A DNA stretch of 64,000 nt, taken from contig NZ_CP014232.1 in NCBI RefSeq assembly GCF_001553935.1, positions 558,001 to 622,000 of the forward strand, read 5' to 3'. The position numbers were made by a program, and so were the translations under genes. This document shows positions 44,972 to 53,798 of this stretch, piece by piece (positions within the stretch are counted from its first letter, which is position 1; the number at the start of each line of letters is the position of its first letter). This DNA comes from Actinomyces oris (GTDB lineage Bacteria > Actinomycetota > Actinomycetes > Actinomycetales > Actinomycetaceae). The notes beneath the pieces were generated by a model. It saw only the letters and a list, made by a program, of their open reading frames with translations, ran no database searches and was not told where the DNA came from.

Positions 44972-45570
44972 AGCCCGGCCATCCTCTCCTCACCGCGTTG
45001 GGACAGGACCTGGCGCAGGCGCTCGGCCTCGGCCACCGGCAGCCCGTTGATCGTGGCGTCGGTGCTGGCCGAGGCCGTGTGGAGCTTGACCTCGGCGATG
45101 CCCAGCCAGCGGGCCAGCGGCCCCTGGGAGGTGTCCACGAACTGCATGCGCCCGTAGGGGGTGACGGTGATGGAGCGGAACATGACGCCGTGGCGCCACA
45201 GGAGGTGGTTGTCGGCCAGGGCGTAGCCCATGGCCCGCACCTGGCGCGGAATGAGCCAGAGCTGCCAGAGGAACAGCGCTGCGAAGATCCCCGCCGGGAT
45301 GAAGTATCCGGAGGAGACGAGCACCCCGGGGATGGCGAAGCCGATGATGACGACGGCGCAGAAAAGACCGACCCCCAGAATGCGGGCGGTGATGAGGCGG
45401 GGCGAGACCGGGTGGAAGACGACGCCGTCGGGGGCGAAGGGGTCGGCGCCGGCGGGTGGCCGCGTGGCTGGCTCACCGGGGCGGACGGGTGCCGGGGCCG
45501 CGGCGGGTGCAGCAGGTGCGGCCGGGCTGGTACCGGGCATCGCGCCGGGGCCTGTTCCGGGACTGGTCAT
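44968..45570 (-). CDS. Membrane protein with one bacterial PH domain (YdbS-like)
   Basis: The 200-residue protein has a disordered Pro/Ala-rich N-terminus (about 45 residues), two membrane helices (about 65-110) and one bPH2 domain with LLWRHGVMFRSITVTPYGRMQFVDTSQGPLARWLG. It matches YdbS, the partner of YdbT, and overlaps the YdbT-like gene downstream and DUF3180 upstream, so all three are co-translated. Function is unknown beyond a likely membrane complex. Confidence 0.85.
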   Translation of the reverse strand: MTSPGTGPGAMPGTSPAAPAAPAAAPAPVRPGEPATRPPAGADPFAPDGVVFHPVSPRLITARILGVGLFCAVVIIGFAIPGVLVSSGYFIPAGIFAALFLWQLWLIPRQVRAMGYALADNHLLWRHGVMFRSITVTPYGRMQFVDTSQGPLARWLGIAEVKLHTASASTDATINGLPVAEAERLRQVLSQRGEERMAGL

Positions 45571-46067
45571 GCGGGGGCTCCTGGTCCTTCGGGGGCCCGC
45601 CCGGAGGGGCCGGCCGAGCCGTCGTCGTCGCCGTCACCGGAGATGGAGCACCACTGCTCGACGACGAAGCCGACGACGCACCACAGGAGGCAGGCGATCA
45701 GGCAGCCGGTCGAGGTCCAGGCCAGGTGGGTCATGGCCGGCGAGCGCGGCGTCACCAGCGCCAGGATGATCCCGCCGCCGTAGACGCCGCCGAGCACCGC
45801 CCCCACGATGGCGGAGGCCTGGGCGGCGGCCGCCGTGGTGGCGGCGCCGGTCGGGGTGATCCAGGTGCGCTCGCGCGCACGCAGCCGCCTGACCGCCAGA
45901 CCCGCCACCAGGACGATGCCCGCAATGACCAGCGCTGTCACCGCCCCCCAGGGGGAGAGGACCGGGACCCAGCCGACGTGGCGCAGCAGGAGGTCACCGG
46001 CCACCCAGGAGGTCACCGCGGCGGCGATGAACCAGGTGACGGCACTGGTCCAGCGGGTGCGCCGCAT
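45567..46067 (-). CDS. DUF3180 membrane protein
   Basis: The 166-residue protein has four membrane helices (starting MRRTRWTSAVTWFIAAAVTSWV) and fits DUF3180, a small actinobacterial membrane family always found next to folK. The RARERTWITPTGAATTAAAAQASA loop is the conserved part. ATG at 46067 overlaps the folK stop (TGATG); a longer in-frame start at 46124 would overlap folK more. Function is unknown. Confidence 0.82.
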   Translation of the reverse strand: MRRTRWTSAVTWFIAAAVTSWVAGDLLLRHVGWVPVLSPWGAVTALVIAGIVLVAGLAVRRLRARERTWITPTGAATTAAAAQASAIVGAVLGGVYGGGIILALVTPRSPAMTHLAWTSTGCLIACLLWCVVGFVVEQWCSISGDGDDDGSAGPSGRAPEGPGAPA

Positions 46068-48574
46068 CAGACGTCCTGACGGGGACCTGTCCCCTGGGCG
46101 CCACCACCGATGACGTCGTTCCACTGGAGCGGGGACTTCCAGGCGTCCCCGGCGGCGTCATTCTGCTGCTGCGAGGCCGGGGCATCGGCCTGTTCCTGCT
46201 GGCTGGAGGCGTAGTTCGCGTAGCTGCCGACATTCTGCTGGCCGTGGGGGAGCCCATCCGACCCGGCCGTGAGACCGGGGGCGTAGGCGCCCTGCGGTCC
46301 GGCGGCCTCGGGGGCCGAAGCGGCCTGGTAGGGCGAGTCGATCTGCGGGGCCTGCTCGTCCCAGGAGCCCGCCTCGTTGGAGGTGTCGAAAGGCGACTGC
46401 CCGAAGGGGGAGGACTCGAACGGCCCCTGGTCGCCGAGCTGCTGCGCGGGGGCGGCGGGCTCCGGGGCGGGCGATGAGGCCTCGGCGATACTGCCGGCGT
46501 AGTCGGCAGCCAGGGAGGCGTCGGCCACGGAGGACTCGTCTCGGGTGGCGTCATAGACCAGCCCGGGCTCGGAGCCTGCGGCGTCCTGCGCCACCGGGGG
46601 CTCCACGTAGGGGCCGGTGGGCTTGTCCGGCAGAGCCTCGGAGTCGAGCCAGTCGAAGGCCAGCCAGCGCAGGCCACCCCGGTCGGGGGCGTTCTCGGCG
46701 AGCTCGGACACGGAGTGCCCGGCCAGCTCGGCGAAGGGGTCGGCCTGGCTCCACGGCACCAGGACGAAGGCACGCTCAGCGGCGCGCGGGTGCGGCAGGG
46801 ACAGGGCCGGGTCGGAGGAGGTGATGCCCTCGACGTCGATCAGGTCCACATCCAGGGTGCGCACGCCCCACGGCTCGGTGCGCACGCGCCCGGCCGCGAT
46901 CTCCAGGGTCTGGCAGACCTCGAGCAGCTCGCGCGGGGAGAGGGTCGTCATGGCTGTGACCACCGTGTTGAGGTAGTCAGGCTGGGGCTCGGCACCCTCG
47001 GCGACGACGGCGAGCGTGCGGGCCAGTGGCGCCACCTGCGTGACCTCGATGCCCTCGGTGGCCCTGAGGCTTTGGACGGCCGTGCGCAGGGAGTCCACGA
47101 CTCCGCCGACGTTAGCGCCCAGGCCGAAGACGACGCCGACGGGGCGGGCGGGCCGCTCGGAGAGCGGGTCCACCGGAGCTGCGGGAGCCGCCGGGGCCTC
47201 AGGCGCAACGGGAGCCGGTGCGGCGCCGGGGGCGGCTGCCCCCAGGAAGTCGGGCTGCGCCGACGGCGCGGCGTACGAGCCCTCAGCGGGCTGGGAGAAG
47301 TCCTCGGAGACGGAGGGCTGGGAGTAGGAGGGCTCGGAGTATGAGGACTCGGAGTAAGCCGGTGCCGCGCCGTCCTGGCTCATGGCCCCGGGGAGCTCAC
47401 CGGGGCCGTCGAAGGGGCTGGGCCCGGGCTCTCCCAGGGACGGGGAGGCCGGGACGGAGGAGGAGTCAACGAAACCGTCAGCGGCGGTCCCGGAGGCGGA
47501 GACGTCCCCACCCAGCGTGGGGAAGGGGAAGCCGGCAGCTTCGGCGCCCGCTGCCTCGGGGGCGGCCCCGGCGTCACCGACCTGGCTGGCGGCGGCTCCG
47601 CTATAGGAGCCGGACTCGTCGAAGGCGACGGGAGCGTTCAAAAGGTCTGCGGAGCCCTCGACAGCGGGGGCGGACTGGCCCTCGCCCTCCTCGGAGGAGG
47701 CGACGTGGCGCCCTTCGCGGGGCAGCTGAACAGCAAGGCCGTCGGCGGCGGGAGCCGGCTCGGACGAGGCTGCTGCGGAGGCGTCAGCGGCCACCTCCTC
47801 GGCATAGCTCAGGGCACTGGCCTCCGGCTCACTGGTGGCGGGCGCCGCGCCCAGGGCGTCGGCTGCCAGGCTCACGAACCCGTCGGCACCGGCGTTCCTG
47901 CCGGCGGAGGCCGCAGTGGGGGCGCTGGTCGAGGGGGCGTCCAGTGCGCTCGACGCCGCGTAGGAATCGGCGGACTCACCGGAGGTCAGACTGGCGGCCT
48001 CGGGGGCCTCCGGGGCCTCGGGTGCCCAGGAGGCCGATGCGACGGAGGAGTCCGCGCTCTCGGTGGCCCAGTCCGGCGCCCAGGGCTGGGTCGACTCGGC
48101 GCCCCCACCGACGGCGCCGGGCTCGGCCGGCATCGGCGTGGGGACCGAGGGCGCGGCGGCAGCGAAGGGCGAGCGGGCCGGAGCCTCCATCGGCGAGGCC
48201 GGCGAGGGCGTCGGGGTGATGGGGGGCTCGGAGGCCAAGGTGGCCGGAGCGGCGTCGCCGCCCGTGAAGGAGGCTCCCGAGAAGTCGGGGACCTCCGGGA
48301 CGAGGGGGGCCGCGGGGGCGGCGGGGGGCTCGTAGGCGGGCGCCGCCGGGGAGGCGGCGGCCACCGGGGATGCCGAGGAGGAGGGGGAGGCGTAGGGCTG
48401 GGCGGAGACGGCCACCGGTGCCTCGGCCTGTGCGGCCCAGGCGGCCTGACTGGTGGCGGGGGCTCCGCCGTGGCCGGCTGCGGCGTCGGCCACCCGGTGG
48501 ATGGTCACTGAGACGTCCTCGAAGGCGACGTCGAGGGGAGCCTCGGGCTTGTGCACGGTGACCTCGGCGGCCAC
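46067..48574 (-). CDS. folK: 2-amino-4-hydroxy-6-hydroxymethyldihydropteridine pyrophosphokinase with FolB tail and long linkers
   Basis: The open frame has 835 codons. Residues 1-30 are the end of a FolB domain (VTVHKPEAPLDVAFEDVSVT). About 30-470 is a very long Ala/Ser/Pro/Glu-rich low-complexity region. About 475-640 is FolK: PVGVVFGLGANVGG, then RVRTEPWGVRTLDVDLIDV and LPHPRAAERAFVLVPW, the substrate and ATP sites. About 640-835 is a second low-complexity tail. FolK transfers pyrophosphate from ATP in folate synthesis. The native protein is probably a FolB-FolK fusion of about 935 residues, once two frameshifts in folB are corrected. Confidence 0.88.
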   Translation of the reverse strand: MAAEVTVHKPEAPLDVAFEDVSVTIHRVADAAAGHGGAPATSQAAWAAQAEAPVAVSAQPYASPSSSASPVAAASPAAPAYEPPAAPAAPLVPEVPDFSGASFTGGDAAPATLASEPPITPTPSPASPMEAPARSPFAAAAPSVPTPMPAEPGAVGGGAESTQPWAPDWATESADSSVASASWAPEAPEAPEAASLTSGESADSYAASSALDAPSTSAPTAASAGRNAGADGFVSLAADALGAAPATSEPEASALSYAEEVAADASAAASSEPAPAADGLAVQLPREGRHVASSEEGEGQSAPAVEGSADLLNAPVAFDESGSYSGAAASQVGDAGAAPEAAGAEAAGFPFPTLGGDVSASGTAADGFVDSSSVPASPSLGEPGPSPFDGPGELPGAMSQDGAAPAYSESSYSEPSYSQPSVSEDFSQPAEGSYAAPSAQPDFLGAAAPGAAPAPVAPEAPAAPAAPVDPLSERPARPVGVVFGLGANVGGVVDSLRTAVQSLRATEGIEVTQVAPLARTLAVVAEGAEPQPDYLNTVVTAMTTLSPRELLEVCQTLEIAAGRVRTEPWGVRTLDVDLIDVEGITSSDPALSLPHPRAAERAFVLVPWSQADPFAELAGHSVSELAENAPDRGGLRWLAFDWLDSEALPDKPTGPYVEPPVAQDAAGSEPGLVYDATRDESSVADASLAADYAGSIAEASSPAPEPAAPAQQLGDQGPFESSPFGQSPFDTSNEAGSWDEQAPQIDSPYQAASAPEAAGPQGAYAPGLTAGSDGLPHGQQNVGSYANYASSQQEQADAPASQQQNDAAGDAWKSPLQWNDVIGGGAQGTGPRQDV

Positions 48575-48872
48575 GACGCGGGGAAGGACAGGACCCGCTC
48601 GGCGATCCGGTCCGCCAGGGACTCGATGAGGTTGACCGGTTCCCCTCGATGATGCTCACGATGCCGTTGGCCACGCGGGAGTAGTCAACGGCGTCGGTCA
48701 CCGAGTCGGTGACGGCGGCCACGGCGGTGCCGCGCTGCCCCAGGTCGAGGATGACGTCGACCGTGAAGAGCTGGCCCTCCTCGCGTTCGAAGGGCAGGAC
48801 GCCGTGGTGGCCACGGGCGGACAGGCCGATGAGGCTGATCCGGTCGGTGGTCGCGGAGACGGTGGTGCTCAC
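48485..48872 (-). pseudogene. folB: Dihydroneopterin aldolase domain, two frameshifts as given
   Basis: The aldolase begins at ATG 48872 (ISLIGLSARGHHGVLPFERE, DVILDLGQRGTAVAAVTDSVTDAVDY) and its end lies in the folK frame. Two single-base losses break it: in the coding-strand GGGG run at 48642-48645 (an extra G gives IIEGEPVNLIESLADRIAER) and the CCCC run at 48580-48583 (an extra C gives LSFPRVVAAEVTVHKP). Both are homopolymers, and folate synthesis is normally needed, so sequencing error is likely. The start overlaps the folP stop (ATGA). Confidence 0.85.
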
Positions 48873-49747
48873 TGGTGTTCCTTCCAGAGGGAGGCGGTAC
48901 GGACGGCGGCCCGGTTGGCCGGGACCTCGTGGACTCTGACGGCCCAGGCGCCTGAGGCGGCGGCCAGGGCGGTGGTGGCGGCGGTGACGGCGTCGCGCTG
49001 GACGGGGGTGGCCTCGGCCTCAGCGGCCTGGGCGAGGAAGCGCTTGCGGGAGGAGCCGACCAGGAGGGGCCGGCCCAGGTCGGCGATGAGGCGGGAGGTG
49101 GCCGCCAGCAGCTCCCAGGACTGGGCGTGGGTCTTGGCGAAGCCGAGGCCGGGGTCCAGGACCACCTGGGCACGATCCACCCCGGCAGCGTCCAGCTCGG
49201 CCAGACGCTCGCGCAGCTCGGCCTCGACTCCGGCGACGACGCCGCCGGGGTAGTCGGTGAGCCGGTCCATGGTCTCGGGGTCGCCGCGCCAGTGCTGGCA
49301 GACGTAGACGACGCCGGTGCGGGCGATGAGGTCGTGCATGGCGGGGTCGGCCAGGCCCCCGGAGACGTCGTTGATGATGTGGGCGCCGGCGTCGATGGCG
49401 GCCTCGGCGGTGGCGGCGTGGATGGTGTCCACCGAGATGATGGCGCTGCCGGCGGCGCCGGTCCCGTCGGCGAGGAGGGCGCGCACCACGGGCAGGACCC
49501 GGGAGATCTCGGTGTCGACGTCAACCTTCTGGGCGCCGGGGCGGGTGGACTCCCCGCCGACGTCGATGATGTCGGCGCCCTGGGCGATGAGCTCGCGGGC
49601 GTGGGCGACGGCCGCCTCGGGGTCGGCCCAGCGGCCGCCGTCGGAGAAGGAGTCGGGGGTGACGTTGAGGACGCCCATGAGGAGCGTCCGGTCGCGGGGC
49701 ACGAACCCCGGCAGGGGGGCCGGGGCGGCGGCGGGAAGATTCGTCAC
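48869..49747 (-). CDS. folP: Dihydropteroate synthase
   Basis: The 292-residue TIM-barrel enzyme joins p-aminobenzoate to dihydropterin pyrophosphate; it is the sulfonamide target. LLMGVLNVTPDSFSDGGRW, ADIIDVGGESTRPGA, HIINDVSGGL, VVLDPGLGFAKT and LLVGSSRKRFL are the standard pterin and substrate loops. It heads the leftward folP-folB-folK-DUF3180-PH run. In many actinobacteria folE lies directly upstream; here about 13 kb of accessory genes lie between. Confidence 0.93.
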   Translation of the reverse strand: MTNLPAAAPAPLPGFVPRDRTLLMGVLNVTPDSFSDGGRWADPEAAVAHARELIAQGADIIDVGGESTRPGAQKVDVDTEISRVLPVVRALLADGTGAAGSAIISVDTIHAATAEAAIDAGAHIINDVSGGLADPAMHDLIARTGVVYVCQHWRGDPETMDRLTDYPGGVVAGVEAELRERLAELDAAGVDRAQVVLDPGLGFAKTHAQSWELLAATSRLIADLGRPLLVGSSRKRFLAQAAEAEATPVQRDAVTAATTALAAASGAWAVRVHEVPANRAAVRTASLWKEHQ

Positions 49748-49850
49748 GGGGTCAGGCTAACGGTTGGCCCGCCGCAGCGGGAGGACCGAAACATCTTCAG
49801 GCCACCTCACACTGAGAGCCGGGACACGATCCGGCGGGGTCAGGGCCGCT

Positions 49851-49914
49851 CACTTCGACCAAAACTTCAGAATCGACACGGCTCCGCGTCTTCTATGAAG
49901 TTTTGGTCGAAGTG
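49851..49914. repeat. 64-bp palindrome with perfect 19-bp arms
   Basis: CACTTCGACCAAAACTTCA (49851-49869) and TGAAGTTTTGGTCGAAGTG (49896-49914) are exact reverse complements with a 26-base loop. It could be a bidirectional terminator-like hairpin, but it lies between divergent genes, so a mobile or recombination origin is more likely. Confidence 0.75.
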
Positions 49915-49980
49915 ATGGGGCCACACCACTGCCGGCAGCCGGCGGGCCTCCCTCGAAAGGCGGAGACGCCGCTGCAGTCC

Positions 49981-50023
49981 GTCCCTTTGACGCATTCCGA
50001 TTCTTCTCCGCGATTCCTAGCCT
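49981..50023 (+). promoter_or_regulatory. Shared promoter motif upstream of permease gene 1
   Basis: This segment aligns without gaps to 52771-52813. GACGCATTCCG is identical, and a CTAG-CT element matches 17 bases further on. TAGCCT is a plausible -10 element; the upstream block may be an activator site. Confidence 0.65.
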
Positions 50024-50107
50024 CGAGGCATCCACCGACTCCCCAGGACCATGCGACTCATCGACCGCGGCTCTTGCTGGGAAAGAACAACGAGAAAAGG
50101 ACTGCTG

Positions 50108-52606
50108 ATGCCCGCCCTGCTCGATCTACGCCGCAGTGCTGCCGCTTTCGTGGCGGTGGCCATGAGTGCGGCCCTCATCGTCTTCGTCTTCATCGTCTCC
50201 GACTCCGTTCGGACCAGGATCACCGAGAGCGCCCGCGCCAGTGTCGGTGACGCCGACGTGGTGGTCCTGGCGGACCACAAGGACGACGCCGCCAGAGGCA
50301 GGATCTCCGAGCGGGCCGTGCAGCAGGTCTCCGCGGCTGACGGGGTCGCATCGGTGCGCCCCTATGTCGAGGGATGGGTCCTGACCGGCCGCCGGGGCAC
50401 GACTCAGGAGAGCAATCTCCCGGTCCTGGACGTACCGGCGCTTGCGGGCAGCACCCGCCTGGTGGAGGGCCGCTTGCCGCAGGCGGATAACGAGATCGCC
50501 GTCTCCCCCGCCGTCCTGGAGCGGCAGCAGAACGTGAAGGTCGGCAGCACCCTCACACTGAGGGCCTCCGAGGACGCCTCCTCCACGACCGTGAACATTG
50601 TCGGCGTGGTCCGGCCCGGGGCTGACGTCACCCGGTACGACGCCGAGGACACCCCCTACATCTTCGCCACCGGCCAGGCTCAGGCCGCCATGGGGCTTCC
50701 CGACGCCCCCGCCGTCCTCTACGTCACCGGGAAGGCGGGGACCAGCGACAAGGCGCTTCTCAGCTCCGTCACCGGGGCCCTGGCCACCGCGCAGCCAAGT
50801 GCACAGGCATACACCGCCTCCGAGATCGTCACTATGCGCGCCAAGGCCTCCGACGGCACCGCCTCCAGGACGATCACTCTTCTGCAGATCCTCGCCCCCG
50901 TGTGCGTCGTCGTCTCCGGGATCGTCATCGCCACGACCTTCACGACGCTCATGGCGCGCCAGACCCGCCAGATCGGTCTACTGCGCTGCGTGGGCGCGAC
51001 CCGCCGTCAGGTCGTGGGCTCTGTGCTGCGCACCGCCCTGCTCACCGGGCTGGCGGGATCGGTCGCCGGAGCCGCCGTCGGAGCCGCCGTCGCGGTGCCC
51101 GTCATCGGCTCCGGCCTCATCGAGGAGGTCGAGTCTCGTCACCTGACCATCTCCTGGACCTCCTTCGCCCTGGCGGTCCTGGTCGGCACCGTGGTGACCC
51201 TGGTCTCCATCCTGAGACCAGCACGCCAGGCCAGCCGGGTGTCTGCGCTCATGGCACTGACCGGGCAGACCGCCGGCCATCAGTCACTGAGTAGACGGCG
51301 GGTGACTGCTGCCGTCGCGGGGGTAGTCGTCACCGCGCTCGGCCTCGGCCTCATCCACGGCGGAGTCATCTGGCGGGTCCTGGAGATGATCGGGGCGGGT
51401 GCCGTGGTCGCCGTCCTCGGGATCATCCTTGCGCTTCCCCTGCTCGTCGTCGGAGCGTCCCGCCTCGTCGGATCGGTCTGCGGTCAGGAAGGCAGACCTA
51501 TCCTCCACCTGGCCACCCGCAACCTGGCCCGCCACCCCGCCCGCACCGCGGCGACCACCGCGTCCCTGCTCGTCGCCGTCGCGGTGGCGGCCGCCATGTC
51601 CAGTGGCCTGTCCAGTGTCGCCTCCTCCTTGCGAACCTACATCAGCCACTACACCCCCGTCGACATCACCGTGGGAGAGCTGAGCGCGGGCCAGGACCCC
51701 TCCTCAACCGTTGCGAGGATAGCCGCCGTTGACGGCGTGGAGGGCGTCGTCCCCGTGCCACAATTCGAGGTCACCATGACCGGCGGTCGCCAGAAGGACC
51801 AGAAGGAGGCCCTGACCGTCTCTGCTGTCGACGCGAAGACGGTCTCCCCGGTCATGCGCTCTCGGAAGGCGCTGGAGGCTCTCGATGACCGGGTTCTCCT
51901 GCTGGACCGCACCTACAACATCGCCGACGGAACCCCCGTGATCCTCACGGGGCCCGCCGGCAGCGTTGACCTCACCGTCCGGGTGAAGGAGGGGGTCGAC
52001 GCCGCCGTCACCCCCGCCGTCGCGCATCGGCTGGTCGGCAACGCTCCGACCGCCTCCCTCCTGTGGGTGCGCGCCGACGGCGATGGTACGGATCCGGCTC
52101 CTGTCTCCGCCGTCCGCAAGGCAGTTGCGGGCAGCGGCCTTTCCGTCGGCGACTCCCAGGAGGGCCGCATCAACCTCACCGATCAGGTCCGCCAGATCTC
52201 CATAGCGATCGGCGCCATGCTGGTCTTCACTCTGCTGATCGCCCTGTCAGGCCTGGCCAACACCGTCGATGTCAGCGTCCTGGAACGCACCCGGGAGATC
52301 GGGGTCCTGCGCGCCACCGGCACCCAACGCAGCGAGATCAGGCGCCTGCTCATCACCGAGGCCGTCCTCACTGCGCTCCTGGGCGGCATCATCGGTATCC
52401 TGCTCGGCTGCGGGGTGGGTATCGCAGGGGCGGCCGCCCTGCTCACCACCGACTCCACCAGCCTCCTGACCGTCCCGGTCCCATGGCTGGCCCTGATCCT
52501 GGTCGGCATTCTTCTGATGGCCGCCGCGGTCGGTGTCCTGGCCTCGCTGCGTCCCGCGGAGAGCGCCAGCCGGATCCCGCCCGTCCACGCCCTCGCTCAG
52601 GACTGA
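50108..52606 (+). CDS. FtsX/MacB-like ABC transporter permease 1
   Basis: The 832-residue membrane protein starts MPALLDLRRSAAAFVAVAMS like its paralogue. It has an N-terminal helix, a first extracytoplasmic domain, an FtsX block around residues 255-380 (RQTRQIGLLRCVGATRRQVVG), a central pair of helices, a second extracytoplasmic domain, and a C-terminal FtsX block (LERTREIGVLRATGTQRSEIRRLL). I chose ATG at 50108 (AAAGGA upstream). It has no ATPase of its own; the ATPase gene 300 bases downstream probably serves both permeases. Peptide or lipid export is inferred. Confidence 0.87.
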   Translation: MPALLDLRRSAAAFVAVAMSAALIVFVFIVSDSVRTRITESARASVGDADVVVLADHKDDAARGRISERAVQQVSAADGVASVRPYVEGWVLTGRRGTTQESNLPVLDVPALAGSTRLVEGRLPQADNEIAVSPAVLERQQNVKVGSTLTLRASEDASSTTVNIVGVVRPGADVTRYDAEDTPYIFATGQAQAAMGLPDAPAVLYVTGKAGTSDKALLSSVTGALATAQPSAQAYTASEIVTMRAKASDGTASRTITLLQILAPVCVVVSGIVIATTFTTLMARQTRQIGLLRCVGATRRQVVGSVLRTALLTGLAGSVAGAAVGAAVAVPVIGSGLIEEVESRHLTISWTSFALAVLVGTVVTLVSILRPARQASRVSALMALTGQTAGHQSLSRRRVTAAVAGVVVTALGLGLIHGGVIWRVLEMIGAGAVVAVLGIILALPLLVVGASRLVGSVCGQEGRPILHLATRNLARHPARTAATTASLLVAVAVAAAMSSGLSSVASSLRTYISHYTPVDITVGELSAGQDPSSTVARIAAVDGVEGVVPVPQFEVTMTGGRQKDQKEALTVSAVDAKTVSPVMRSRKALEALDDRVLLLDRTYNIADGTPVILTGPAGSVDLTVRVKEGVDAAVTPAVAHRLVGNAPTASLLWVRADGDGTDPAPVSAVRKAVAGSGLSVGDSQEGRINLTDQVRQISIAIGAMLVFTLLIALSGLANTVDVSVLERTREIGVLRATGTQRSEIRRLLITEAVLTALLGGIIGILLGCGVGIAGAAALLTTDSTSLLTVPVPWLALILVGILLMAAAVGVLASLRPAESASRIPPVHALAQD

Positions 52607-52676
52607 GGAGAGCCTCCTCGACCGTCCCTCTGCTCACCCTCTTACCCTCTGCCCACTCTGCTACGAGGCCTGAGAA

Positions 52677-52725
52677 GTGGCTGCCCCGTGCCCTGGTTCC
52701 AGGGCACGGGGCAGCCACACCTTCG
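52677..52725 (+). terminator. Strong hairpin terminator after permease 1
   Basis: An 18-bp perfect stem (52677-52694 with 52701-52718) and a 6-base loop follow the permease stop by 70 bases. Confidence 0.85.
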
Positions 52726-52770
52726 TACCGCCTCACCTCCGCCTTTCGGTGGACAGGGGCTCGCGCGTCC

Positions 52771-52813
52771 CGTCCTTCGACGCATTCCGTTGTGATGGCG
52801 CCGTTTCTAGGCT
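52771..52813 (+). promoter_or_regulatory. Shared promoter motif upstream of the ABC ATPase gene
   Basis: Second copy of the motif at 49981-50023, in the same register. GACGCATTCCG is conserved, then TTTCTAGGCT, whose TAGGCT could be a -10 element. It lies 95 bases before the ATPase start. Flanking bases differ, so the match is not a simple duplication. Confidence 0.65.
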
Positions 52814-52907
52814 TTTTCACGTCAACAGGGCAACCCCCGGACGCGACACGAATCAGACGACCGGCCCTGCCTACCACACGAGTCAGCCACACGAGAAGGG
52901 TCCTGAG

Positions 52908-53798
52908 ATGACGACTCAACCCCAGCCCCCGTCCTTCAGCCACGCCGCCAATCCCGCTCCGGTCCCCCAGGGAGGACGGGTGGCCCAGGGAGCACCGGCG
53001 GCACCTGCCCCTGCTGCCGCCCCGATGCACGTCGTCGAGGCCCGCGGCCTGACCAAGGTCTATGGCGAAGGCGAGGCCCGGGTCGTCGCCCTGGACTCGG
53101 CGAGCCTGGTGGTGGGACGCGGCGAGTTCGTGGCCATCATGGGCCCCTCCGGCTCGGGCAAGTCCACTCTCTTGCACTGCCTGGCGGGCCTGGACACCCC
53201 CACCTCCGGCAGCGTCCTCATCGCTGGTCAGGACCTGTCGGGCATGAAGGACAAGCAGCTCACCGCCGTGCGCCGCGACCGCCTCGGCTTCATCTTCCAG
53301 TCCTTCAACCTGCTGCCTACCTTGAGCGCCGAGGAGAACATCCTCCTGCCTCAGCGCCTGGCCCACCGCAAACCACAGCGGGACTGGTACGACGCCGTCA
53401 TCTCCACCCTGGGCATCGGCGACCGCCTGTCCCACCGGCCCCACGAGCTCTCCGGCGGCCAGCAGCAGCGCGTGGCCGTAGCCCGCGCCCTCGTGGGCCG
53501 CCCCGAGGTTGTCTTCGCCGACGAGCCCACCGGGGCGCTGGACACCGCCTCGGCCGCCGCCCTGCTAGAGACCCTGGCCGGCATGTGCGAGCGCCTGGGG
53601 CAGACCGTCGTCATGGTCACCCACGACGAGCAGGCGGCCGCCACCACCAACCGCATCATCCGCCTGCGCGACGGGCACATCACCGGGGTCGAGGCCGTGC
53701 GCCGCCCGGCCGGTACCCGCGTGGCCGGGTCCGGCGCCCATCACGCCGCGGGCCACTCCTCCGCTGCCGGCCCTGCACCCCGGATGGAGGCCCGCTGA
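52908..53798 (+). CDS. ABC transporter ATP-binding protein (MacB/LolD class)
   Basis: A 296-residue ATPase with Walker A GPSGSGKST, FQSFNLLPTLSAEEN, signature LSGGQQQRVAVARAL, Walker B VVFADEPTGALD and VTHDEQAAAT. About 40 N-terminal residues rich in Pro, Gln and Ala precede the domain, and a 45-residue Ala/Gly/His tail follows. ATG at 52908 has GAGAAGGG upstream. The stop overlaps the permease 2 start (TGATG). It probably energises both large permeases of this locus. Confidence 0.9.
   Translation: MTTQPQPPSFSHAANPAPVPQGGRVAQGAPAAPAPAAAPMHVVEARGLTKVYGEGEARVVALDSASLVVGRGEFVAIMGPSGSGKSTLLHCLAGLDTPTSGSVLIAGQDLSGMKDKQLTAVRRDRLGFIFQSFNLLPTLSAEENILLPQRLAHRKPQRDWYDAVISTLGIGDRLSHRPHELSGGQQQRVAVARALVGRPEVVFADEPTGALDTASAAALLETLAGMCERLGQTVVMVTHDEQAAATTNRIIRLRDGHITGVEAVRRPAGTRVAGSGAHHAAGHSSAAGPAPRMEAR

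Larger units (their letters stand above)
49748..50107. other. Divergent gap between folP and the permease gene
   Basis: This 360-base gap has no gene. It contains a 64-bp perfect-armed palindrome (49851-49914) and a promoter motif (49981-50023) shared with the gap at 52771-52813. It marks the left boundary of the accessory block inserted between folP and folE. Confidence 0.6.
52607..52907. other. Gap between permease 1 and ATPase genes
   Basis: This 301-base gap contains a terminator (52677-52718) and the second copy of the shared promoter motif (52771-52813). The two transport genes are therefore separate transcripts under similar control. Confidence 0.65.

Noticed and set aside
46244..48511. 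Several plus-strand frames across the folK region
   Set aside because: They are shadows of the low-complexity linker, dominated by Arg/Gly/Pro with no conserved motif.
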